From positions 10,099,001 through 10,163,000 of the forward strand of contig NC_081822.1 of assembly GCF_030704535.1 (NCBI RefSeq): DNA of 64,000 nt, given 5' to 3'. Positions within the stretch are counted from its first letter, which is position 1. Every line of letters starts with the position of its first letter. The notes under the pieces are model-generated. The model worked only from the letters and a program-made list of their open reading frames with translations. It was not told the origin of the DNA and searched no databases. The translations under genes were made by a program, and so were the position numbers. Shown one piece after another: positions 11,766 through 20,849 of the stretch. This DNA is from Vitis vinifera (Eukaryota; Streptophyta; Magnoliopsida; Vitales; Vitaceae).

Positions 11766-12295
11766 GGAGGATCCTATAAGCCGAGAAATCACTACGAAAT
11801 TTCCAAGATATAGTTTGACGGTGGGGGGTGGCAGCCTGGCAGGAAGCAACGCGTGAGTACTATGTTTGGGGGCGTATCTGGAATAGACGCGTCGTTGTCC
11901 ACCTGGCGTTCCATTATTGGTGCTCTTCTCTCTCTTGGCTTAAACACCGTTGGATAAATCATGGGACTCTGGATGGCTAATCAACGGTGTAAAAGTTACG
12001 CGATAAGGTTAGGCACGTTGGATCCGGAAGACTTACGTCACGGCGGGTGATTGGATTTGGAGGAGGAGGTATTTGGCTCGTTTATATTTTGTAAAGTTAA
12101 ATACGAGTTTTGATGTGTGGGTTGAAGGGTCTATACTTTGGAACATTCTAAGGTAACTCATCGTTGATATGATATAAGTGAAGCCATTGGCATCCATTTT
12201 GGACCGACGTACTGAAACACACTCACCGACGAAAGATAAAACAAGTCAATTGAAGAAAGGGATCAGTTCGATTTTAGGAGATACACGCATTTGTG
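11766..12295. promoter_or_regulatory. Shared spacer between divergent RING and ELO genes
   Basis: About 0.5 kb separates the inferred 5'-UTR exon of the RING gene (minus) from the ELO start (plus). The spacer is richer in GC and CpG than the rest of the window and has ACGCGT at about 11887, TTACGTCA (bZIP/as-1-like) at 12033-12040 and ACGT cores nearby. No obvious TATA box is near either start. A bidirectional promoter is inferred from geometry only. Confidence 0.45.
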
Positions 12296-13201
12296 ATGCA
12301 GAGCATTAAATACTGGTTGGCGGAGCACCCCTGCATAGTAAGATTCCGATGGAGCCACAGCCAATCATGGGGCTCCACATGGTCGTTTCTATTCACCTCC
12401 ATCGCCGCATACATCGCCACTGCCGCCTTCCTCCATCTCTTTCTCCTACTCATCCGCCGCCGCCGCCCCGTCCCTTTGGGCCCTATCCCGGCTCTCCACA
12501 GCCTCGCCATGGCTTTAATATCGGTTCTCATCTTCGTCGGAATACTCTTCTCCGCGGCCGCCGAGATCCGCGACACACGGTGGTTCTGGCGCCGGTCTAA
12601 GACTCCTCTCCAGTGGCTCTTCTGCTTTCCCCTAGGCACGCGCCCTTCGGGGCGCGTCTTCTTCTGGTCATACGTCTTCTACCTCTCCCGCTTCCTCCAC
12701 CTTTTCCGTACCTACTTAAAGGTTCTCCGGCGGCGGAGGCTTGCCTTCTTTCAGGTGTTCAATCAGTCGATTCTCTTGTGCACGTCGTATCTGTGGCTGG
12801 AGTTCTCGCAATCGTTTCAAGTTTTGGCGATACTGTCGATGACGCTGGTTTACTCAATGGTTTATGGGTACCGATTTTGGACAGCGATTGGGCTGCCTAG
12901 CGCGTGCCCTCCATTCGTTGTAAACTGTCAGATGATTCTGCTGGGATGTAACCTGGTTTGGCATTTTGGGGTGCTTTTTTTGCATTTTCTGAAAGGTGGG
13001 TGCAATGGCATTGGTGCTTGCGTATTCAATTCCGTCCTCAATGCTTTTATTCTTTTGCTCTTCTTGAACTTCTATGTCAAGATGCATTTGAGCAGAAGGG
13101 AGGATGCTCCGCTTGTTCAACCCGATTCTTCGTCAACCCGTCACCGCACCGGTTCAGAGATGATGGAGGATCAGTTGACTGTAAAAGCAAAGAACGGTTG
13201 A
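12296..13201 (+). CDS. ELO-type fatty-acid elongase homologue (GNS1/SUR4 family, HOS3-like)
   Basis: Single exon of 301 residues; the start is the ATG at 12296 (a GTG lies just before it in frame). The protein is almost entirely hydrophobic segments joined by short Arg-rich loops, and its layout matches plant ELO homologues such as Arabidopsis HOS3: an RFxWS N-terminal block, YVFYLSRFLHLFRTYLKVLR at about 126-145, then a membrane segment with YGYRFWTAIG and NCQMILLGCN. ELO proteins are ER condensing enzymes that extend very-long-chain acyl-CoA. The odd point is the usual HxxHH box: the aligned residues 153-157 read QVFNQ, with all three histidines replaced. Plants rely mostly on the FAE1-type condensing enzymes, so a changed or regulatory role is possible. 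Whether the whole HOS3 subgroup shares this needs an alignment. Confidence 0.85.
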   Translation: MQSIKYWLAEHPCIVRFRWSHSQSWGSTWSFLFTSIAAYIATAAFLHLFLLLIRRRRPVPLGPIPALHSLAMALISVLIFVGILFSAAAEIRDTRWFWRRSKTPLQWLFCFPLGTRPSGRVFFWSYVFYLSRFLHLFRTYLKVLRRRRLAFFQVFNQSILLCTSYLWLEFSQSFQVLAILSMTLVYSMVYGYRFWTAIGLPSACPPFVVNCQMILLGCNLVWHFGVLFLHFLKGGCNGIGACVFNSVLNAFILLLFLNFYVKMHLSRREDAPLVQPDSSSTRHRTGSEMMEDQLTVKAKNG

Positions 13202-13973
13202 GCAGCATCCCCTGTTTTTTCCTTTTTCTTTTTTCTTTTCTCTTTTTTTTTCCCACTTTTTTATTCTTTCTTTGGTTATAAATCCCTAAAACAGGGACAA
13301 AGTAACACCCCTTTTTTAAAAAAAAATTATGTAAATGGCGGTGCTCTTGCCTTCTTCCTTTCAAAGGACATATATAGTATGTATACAAGTTCTGTTGCTT
13401 TCTTTCTGTGCCGGCAACTGAAAAAAAAAAAAAAAAAATTAGGGTTTGAAAAAAGTTGAAGCAACCGATGCTCACGTTTTAAATTCTTTCCTCAAGTCAA
13501 AATGCAGCCTTTCACCCTCTTTTTAAGTAAATGGGATCATTCCACATGATATGGCGCATGAATTGAAAAGTAATAGCAGGATGCCGTGGTATTAGTTTAA
13601 GGGGGGGGAAGCTTCTTATTTTCGGCATTCCTAAATTTTTTTATTGGATGCGGTTGCTTGGTCTGTTCCAACTTTCATAGTCTTGTCTTATATAAAAATT
13701 TAATTGCCATAGGCAACAAAATGCATTACGTAAAGAAAATTAACAATTTTAGTTCAAAATAATAAAATATTGACTTCCCCATCACAGTATACTCCTCCGA
13801 ACACGAAATAGAAAAATTGATTTGACGAAGACTTTGAAATTCCAAAAACAACCTTCAAGATGCACATATTTACAAAGCATATTTGGAATGAGTGATACAA
13901 CTTCAACAATGTTTGAAGCTCGAATGCAAACATGACATATTTGTTTCTCAATTAGAACGTGGAAATTCGATGA
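13202..13973. other. ELO 3' region and spacer
   Basis: T-rich 3' flank of the ELO gene, then AT-rich spacer. A homopolymer A run lies near 13420-13438 and a G run near 13600. No canonical AATAAA was picked out with confidence and no further gene was found. Confidence 0.45.
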
Positions 13974-14355
13974 TTTGTTTGATAGCTATTTTTTAAAACG
14001 ATTATTAAAAATAATTTTTGATAATAATTTTTTTAAATTGTTATTTAATGTTTTGTAAAATAAAAATCAATTTAAAAATCTAAAATGTTTTTAATCTACT
14101 ATTAATATTTTAAAATATATTTTAAAAATAATTTTTATATCTAATCTTATATTTTTAATTATTCTATAATTATATTTTAAAACAATTCTCAAAAAACACA
14201 TAAGAATAATATAAAATAATTAAAAAATATTTTTTGAAAACATGCTATTTTCTCTTCTTAATAATAAAACGGTTTTTAAATATCAAATGTATTTTCATAG
14301 ATTTTTTATTTTGAAAAACTTAAAATTGTTCTCAAAAACCATTACTAAATAGGTC
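13974..14355. mobile_element. MITE-like AT-rich element
   Basis: The left edge (TTTGATAGCTATTTTTTAAAAC) and the inverse of the right edge (TTTAGTAATGGTTTTTGAGAAC) form imperfect terminal inverted repeats around an AT-rich centre with no frame. Similar phrases recur at 50930-51125 and 60128-60235, so this looks like a small family. The Copia element is inserted immediately to its right. Confidence 0.4.
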
Positions 14356-14360
14356 CTAAA

Positions 14361-14836
14361 TGATGAAATTTTAAACGACATATAATCACATATAGACATT
14401 AAAGCATACATTAAATGGTAGTAAATTAAATGTTTACCTTAATTAATGTCATGGAAAACCATTTTCGTGCTCCACTGATGTCCAAGAATATGCTCAATCC
14501 ATGATGATATGAAAATTCGGATTCAATGAACTCTTCCCTTTCTACACCCAAGATTCAGTCTGTGTGTGCTCTCAAAATGAGTGTGTAGTGCGTGCCCTTT
14601 TTCAGCCCAACAAGAAGAAGTCTTCCTTTGCACTTATATATATATCACATATTACACACATTATTTGAACCACTTGACTTAATGGGTCAATCAAGTAAAT
14701 TAGGGTGAGCCCATAAAAAATCAAACAACAATATATGTCCAGCCCCATTATGAACCATAATGCAAAAAAATAAAATAACATTGATTTATGACGTTATCAC
14801 ATTGATTATGTAAGTCCACACAAAAAAATTCCAACA
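14361..14836 (-). repeat. Copia 3' LTR
   Basis: 476 bp, begins TGATGAAATTTT and ends TTCCAACA on the plus strand. It pairs with 17359-17841, from which it differs by roughly three dozen substitutions and a short TA-repeat length change. Confidence 0.92.
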
Positions 14837-14850
14837 ATTCTCCCACTTGG
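14837..14850 (-). other. Copia polypurine tract
   Basis: On the minus strand this reads CCAAGTGGGAGAAT, a purine-rich plus-strand primer directly adjoining the 3' LTR, as usual for plant Copia elements. Confidence 0.8.
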
Positions 14851-15065
14851 ACTACATATTCAAACATCATAACATATACATAATCATAAATCAATGTCTC
14901 ATAAAATCTCATCAAAACAAATAATCAAAACCAATCATACATGCTTCATTGCTTGATTCACAGGGAAATATACAAAATAACAATCCTTCCAACAATAGCA
15001 AAATATTATAATACCAAAAATGTCTCACACTAACTTAATGCAACCTAGGCTCCCACCAACCCCAT

Positions 15066-16260
15066 TTAAGATACATGATCATGAAACACAACTATGGGTA
15101 AGTCTTTTGTTAGTGGATCCGCCAACATACCTTTTGTTGGCATGTGCTCAATATCAATAAGAGACTTTGTCACTTTCTCTTTAACAAAATAGAACTTTAC
15201 ATCAATATGCTTGGAGCGAGAAGTGCTCCTAGTGTTCTTAGAGAAAGCAATAGCTGCAGAATTATCACAAAATAATTTCAACGGTCTAGAAATGGAGTCA
15301 ACAATTCCCAAAGCTGAAATAAAATTTCGCATCCATATAGCATGACAACAAGCCTCATAACATGTCACATACTTTGTCTCCATAGTTGAGGATGTTGTAA
15401 GTGTCTGCTTGATATTTTTCCAAGATACAACTTATCTTGTCATCACAAAAATATAGCCCGTAGTGGATTTCTTACCATCTATGCAGCCAGCAAAATTAGC
15501 ATCACAAAACCTAACTACATCAAGTATATTGGTGTGTTGATATGTCAACATTAAGTCCTTAGTTCCTTGCAAATACCTAAGGACCGGACCTTCTTAGCAG
15601 CTTTCCAATGTTAACTCCCAGGATTGTTCAAGTATCTTCCCAACATGCCTACAACAAAAACAATATTAGTGTGTGTACATACTTGAACATACATAAGACT
15701 GTCAACCAAAAATGAATAAGAAATGATTCTTCTTTCCTCTCTCTCATCATCATTTTAAGGACACTGAGCCTTTGAAAACTTATCACCCTCCACAATTGGC
15801 GCTCTAGTAGAACTATAGTTGTGCATATTGAACATCTTCAATATCTTCTCAATAGAGGTTCTTTGAGACAATTTAAGCACCTCATTAGCCCTATCACGAA
15901 GAATCTTTATGTCTAAAATATAAGAAGCCTCATCGAGATCCTTTATGTCAAAATGGGTTGACAACATGTGCTTTGTCTCAATCAACAAGTCAGAATCATT
16001 TGATGCGAGTAGTATATCATCAACATATAAAACAAGAAATATGTAACTACTCCCACTGACCCTCAAATATATGCATTTATCAACTGTATTCTCTTTAAAA
16101 CCATTTTGGGTGACATCAATAGGCTTACTTGGCTCATAAACTCTCAAAGCCAAGTCCAAATTGTGCAAAGTCATATGCAAATTGATATACTCATACCATT
16201 CTTCAAAATTATTTCCAGTAAGAGGCTTGATGGCAAATAATTGCAGAGTAATTCCAGGAT
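15066..16260 (-). pseudogene. Copia RT and RNase H remnant
   Basis: The RT portion (16180-15755) holds the Copia palm motif YVDDILLASN with the downstream KDLxEASYILxIKI block. The RNase H portion (15383-15066) begins METKYVTCYEA, has the LFCDNSAAI segment, and ends in the SKHIDVKFYFVKE then ML/ADPLTK block typical of Copia elements. Between them the frame can be followed (MLGRYL, YLQGTKDLMLTYQ, KKSTTGYIF) but is broken by several stops and at least one frameshift. No integrase or gag is left upstream. Non-functional. Confidence 0.85.
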
Positions 16261-17344
16261 TGCTAGTAGCTGGAAAATAGCAAAATTAAACAATATGCAT
16301 GTTACTACAATATCATGTTATTTTATAATTTCTAGAATTTCTCAATTTAGCAATAACTTGGAATCTCGAAATTTCACAGCGGTAAGGACAACTAATTAAA
16401 TATTACAACAAAGAAGAACTAATTTTATTACCGAAAAGGCAAAAGAAAATTAATACGATTTATAATATATAATTAATTTCCTTCACCAATCTAAGCATCC
16501 TATCAAGTATTATAATTATCGATAGGACAATTACAATACCCGTATGGACCTTAGTAATCACAATAATAAAACAACCAAAAGTGGGAAATAAAATATTTCA
16601 ACAAAGACAATTTAACACATATAGGATCACGATAGGCAACCACATAGATGTTCACTATTGTCATGATAAACTCAAATATTTAATTTGCACAGCTTAACAC
16701 ACTTGGAATTGTGATAGGCAATTACACAAGTGTTCTTTATTGTCATAGTAAATTTCAATATTTAACAAAAATGGTTTAGGACAACATTATTGGTATAAGA
16801 TAAAAAATTATACCATAAAGAACAATAATAATAATAATTGTCCCAATAAAACCAAATTTAACAAATGCATAATAATTCCAAGAATACCAAGACAACAAAA
16901 AAAAAGTTTTTTTATGATGTCATGATGACGTCATCATGCATTGTTCATCTTCTCCACCAAACTGAACACGACCTAGTTATTCTGGAGAATTTTTTTTTTT
17001 TTGGCAAAAATTTTGTGCATTTTCCAACAAAAACACTTAGGTTTTCATCCTCAAACATCAATCCTTCAATCTAAACCCAAAAATTACACAAAAAAACGCA
17101 TAAAATGAAAAACCAAAATAAGCCCTAATTTTCAAAATCCCATCAAATGAGCTCCAAAAACCATATAAAAAAAAAAGGTTTTGCTCCAAACAATATTTTT
17201 TACAAGTCTCCAACATCAATTGGGCTTGAAAACCAAGAATCAACACCAAATGATAAAAAAAAAAACTTCAAAAATGGCTTCCAAACCAGAAAACGGGAAA
17301 CCCAAAATAACCCAAATATGCAATTCAAATGTCATCCATGTATA
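16261..17344. other. Residual Copia interior without coding capacity
   Basis: This lies where gag, protease and integrase should be, but holds none of them. It contains an imperfect direct repeat of about 75 bp (about 16617-16690 and 16692-16765, sharing GATAGGCAA.CACA.....GTTC..TATTGTCAT and CAATATTTAA-type phrases). From 16865 to 17340 it is A-rich leader-like sequence. Confidence 0.55.
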
Positions 17345-17356
17345 GCTCTGATACCA
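17345..17356 (-). other. Copia primer binding site (tRNA-Met type)
   Basis: On the minus strand this reads TGGTATCAGAGC, the standard initiator-Met tRNA primer site of plant Copia elements, two bases inside the 5' LTR. It fixes the element's orientation. Confidence 0.9.
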
Positions 17357-17358
17357 AT

Positions 17359-17841
17359 TGATGAAATTTTAAACGACATACGATCACATGTAGACCTTAA
17401 AGCATACATTAAATGGTAATAAATGAAATGCTTACCTTAATTAATGTCATGGAAAGTCATTTTCGTGCTCCACTGGTGTCCAATAATATGTTCAATCTGT
17501 GATGATATGAAAATTCGGGTTCAATGAGCTCTTCCCTTTCTACACCCAAGATTCAATTTGTGTGTGCTCTCAAGACAAATGTGTAGTGCGTGCCCTTTTT
17601 TAGCCCAAGAAGAAGAAGTCTTTCTTTGCACTTATATATATATATATATCACATATTACACACATTATTTGAATCACTTGACTTAATGGGTCAGTCAAGT
17701 GAATTAGGGTGAGTCCATAAAAAATCAAGCAACAATATGTGTCCAACCCCATTATGGACCACAATGCAAAAAAATAAAATAACATTGATTTATGACATTA
17801 TCACATTGATTATGTAAGTCCACACATAAAAAATTCCAACA
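17359..17841 (-). repeat. Copia 5' LTR
   Basis: 483 bp, partner of 14361-14836, followed by the CTAAA target duplication. It carries a TATATATATATATA stretch at about 17635-17650 that is longer than in its partner. Confidence 0.92.
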
Positions 17842-17846
17842 CTAAA

Positions 17847-18832
17847 TACATTTTTATTATTGTTTATTTTTAAAAGTAAAACATGATAATAAATTTTATG
17901 TATAAATAAATAAAAAAGAGAGAGATAAAATAATTTATCTTATTTTTAAAAATTACTTTAAAAAATTAAATTTTGAGTTAGTAACATTTTTTTAATACCT
18001 TTAAATCTTTTTAAAAAATTTTAAAAGCATTAATTTTTCAATACAAATATCTAAAGTTGTGATATCTTATTAAAAACTAGTATTATTTTGTAAATTTGGA
18101 AAACAAAAATAAGAATTGTATTCAAATCAAGATTTAATTAAATTTCTTACAAATATTAAAATTATGGGGTACATGCATTTTACCCTGCCACTCTTTGATG
18201 TGTTTATACACTTCAACCCTCCTACTCAAAACTCGACGGCTTTATCCCAAAAAAACCAATACTAAAATGTGAATAAAAACTTATGTTATCTTAAGTTCAA
18301 AGCTAATTACACTTCTCAATTGCATGCAAAAATCATGAATATATATATATATATATATCTCTTTTTTTTTTTAAAAAAAAAGTTAAAATTAATAATTGTT
18401 ATATTTTAAAAACGCATGAATAATTTCACTTTAAAGTTGTAAATTTGAAGTTTATTCTATTAAACTTTAACCTTCTATTCGACTTTAAGTTTAAAAAAAA
18501 AAAAAAAGTAATGTTTTTGATAGGTTTTGTAATCAGGGTTAAATGTTGTTATTCAATAAAATTAGAAGATAAAATATTAAATTTTGAATGTGAATGAATA
18601 AAATATAAAACAGATAAAATATACTAAATCTTAAAATTATCTATATCTTAAATGAGAACATTTAAAAGGTACTAGTTTTGAAAACAAAATTTATTCATGC
18701 CAATGATAATTAGTTCCACTTGTATAGAACATATTGAAAATATTCAAAAGGTACTAATAAAATTTAATCATATAGTGATTCCACTTTTATGGCTAAAAGT
18801 TGAAGTTAGACAACATCCAAATATGATTTAGC
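17847..18832. other. Intergenic, AT-rich
   Basis: Spacer with an (AT)n run at 18338-18359 and poly(A) and poly(T) tracts. No gene seen. Confidence 0.5.
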
Positions 18833-19188
18833 ATTAAACCAATGATAACATCACATAATTGAAATCAAAACAAGAAATGGTAAAGCAAATCCGATATGAT
18901 TCAGTAACAGGGCAGTCGGTGGAAAATAAAGATTGATCCGAAATCCAATCATTAATGGCTTCCACGTCAACAATTAGCATGATAAGATGGTTGGTAGAGA
19001 ATGAAGATCAAACCGAATCGAATTCCTTAATGGCTTCCGATTCAACGATTGTCAGTACCATGACCATCTAATAGCAAGACGGTTGGTAGAGAATGAAAAG
19101 ATTAATAAAAAATCCAATTATTAACACTTGATGCCTTCAAATCAACAATACCCATATAATTTAATGCATAGAAGAAGTTTACTTACTT
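18833..19188. repeat. Dispersed repeat block, copy 2
   Basis: Homologous to 7505-7790. It opens AACCAATGATAACATCACATAATTG and closes CATATAATTTAATGC, with three internal units of the type AAGA(T/C)GGTTGGTAGAGAATGAA plus TTAATGGCTTCC. It is longer than copy 1, as if one internal unit had been gained here or lost there. It ends just upstream of the presumed first exon of the LPAT gene. Confidence 0.6.
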
Positions 19189-19189
19189 C

Positions 19190-19434
19190 AAGAAAACGAG
19201 GGAGGGGCCCAAAGGAGGAAGAGAGTAAAGAGCGTCTGAATGAACCCTGACGCCGACAGCGTTTGGGAACCGACCGCTTCTCTCACAAAGAATTGGTGGG
19301 TGGGTCCGTCTATGCTGTAATCGAAAAGCAATACGCCCCATTGGCCACTTGCCATTTTTTCACATTCAAGGGAACCAAAAATGACTCTCACCTCCAGGCG
19401 AGGCTCCACCACTCGTCCTAACCCATCGACTATG
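19190..19434 (+). promoter_or_regulatory. Presumed non-coding first exon of the LPAT gene, with a uORF
   Basis: A GC-richer stretch ends at a good donor (CTATG/GTATGC, 19434/19435) and lies about 1.4 kb before the acceptor (TTTGCAG at 20805, or 20811) that precedes the LPAT start. The ATG at 19381 would open a short frame that, after splicing, stops at 20833-20835, 15 bases before the main ATG. The exon and its transcription are inferred from splice sites only. Confidence 0.4.
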
Positions 19435-19797
19435 GTATGCCACCATTTTCTCTTTTTCTGCTCATTGTGGCTTCATGGTTATACATCTATTCATCTTTGA
19501 TTCATTACCAGAAATCCCTTTTAAGGTTGGTGGAACGCATGTGAATGTTTGGTGGATCGATTGGACATGTGGATTGATTGGGTATGTTAGGTTTATATAT
19601 TCCATCCAAAGTGTCCTTACCGATGCCATGAATAGAACAGTAGTTGCCTTATAAAATGAATAGCATCGTAAAACCTCAATGAACATTTCTGTATAATTTG
19701 CCTTGGATTTAGGGAAGATTTGGACTCGTATTATGGGTGAGAAGAGGAGGGGGAGGAAGTGGGTGGATTGGATTTGAGTGTAAACAAGAATTTATGG

Positions 19798-20072
19798 GTC
19801 TGTTTGGGAACAAATCAATTCTCAAAAAATAATTTTTTCTGTTCTCCCAATTTTAGAATAAAAGTTTGGAAATTTGGACGTCTTCGATTTATTTTCCTGT
19901 TTCCAAATATTTCTTAAAAATAACTTTTACCTCGAAAAAAGAAAGGCTGGAAATAATAAAAATATGTTTTTATAAAACATGGTATTTTCTGAATAATTCT
20001 CAAAAACTTATTTTGAAAATAATTGACTATATCAAACATGTTAAAGATTCTTGAAACAGTTCCAGACATAGC
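19798..20072. mobile_element. MITE-like insertion in the LPAT leader intron
   Basis: This AT-rich block starts with GTCTGTTTGGGAACAA and ends with ATCAAACATGTT...CAGACATAGCC, partly inverse of each other. Internal AATTCTCAAAAA..ATTTTGAAAATAAT phrases resemble the other MITE-like blocks here. No coding frame. Confidence 0.35.
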
Positions 20073-20849
20073 CTAAACTGCCATTTCTGTTCTCCCTTTA
20101 AGGTTGGGACTGGTGGGGACTGGTGGGGACTAGAGGCTTCTTAGAATACAAAGTATGCTTAACATGACTCTCTGTGGGTTGGTTATAAGACGAGACATCT
20201 AAAACTAAAACCCATTTGAAATATTTAAAAGATGTTATTTCTTTTTCTTACTTTTGGTGCACTGCTTTATGATTCTAATGTCATACTTCCAGGAAGTTCA
20301 ATATTTGAAATGATGGGAGGGCAAACTTACAGTAGAAATGAAAGAAAAATGATTATCTGAATGAGTTCTCCATATGATTTTTGAGGTAGGCATGATAACA
20401 TATATCATGTAAATTTTTAGATATTTATGGAGTGTTTTATTTTTTATTTGAGATATCATTTGGGGAAGTCATGACATTAATAAAGGCATTCTATGCGTTG
20501 GTGCCTACTTGTTCATTATTAACATGGGAAAGAATTGGTTTTTAGTACATGATTTTGCAAGAGTAAGCAACACTATATATAGCTTCTGAATGGACTTTGA
20601 TTCACTATTTCCCCAAATCTTCAATGACAATAATAATTACATGGTGTATCATTGCCCAAAGGAAAAGAAATTTAGAGAATCCATTTGAAAGGAGCATGAA
20701 GCCTATGATTTGTCCATTTTGATGGCTGCTGTTGTCATTTTTTTTTCATCATTAATGGAACATCTCAAATGATTTTGTGACTTGTTTCCTTGAATGAATT
20801 TGCAGTTGCAGTGTGGAAGGAGGTCTGCAATTTGAGCAGTTCTTTGGAG
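20073..20849. other. Rest of LPAT leader intron and 5' UTR
   Basis: Sequence between the MITE-like block and the LPAT start. It has a small tandem GGGACTGGTG repeat at about 20105-20130. Two alternative acceptors (AG at 20805 and 20811) precede the start codon; either leaves the main ATG unaffected. Confidence 0.45.

Larger units (their letters stand above)
14361..17841 (-). mobile_element. Decayed Ty1/Copia retrotransposon with both LTRs
   Basis: The element is 3,481 bp and is flanked by a perfect 5-bp target duplication CTAAA (14356-14360 and 17842-17846). LTRs run TG...CA at 14361-14836 and 17359-17841. Minus orientation is set by a tRNA-Met-type primer site next to the right LTR and a polypurine tract next to the left LTR. 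Only RT and RNase H remnants remain; gag, protease and integrase are absent, so most of the interior is deleted. I count about 36 mismatches between the LTRs (about 7-8%), so it is far older than the Gypsy element in this window. It cannot move on its own. Confidence 0.92.

Noticed and set aside
12274-12639. 121-codon Arg-rich minus-strand frame opposite the ELO start
   Set aside because: Arg-richness comes from the GC-rich ELO coding strand; shadow frame.
13077-13475. 132-codon minus-strand frame at the ELO 3' end
   Set aside because: Runs of Phe/Lys from homopolymer tracts; shadow of the ELO tail and 3' UTR.
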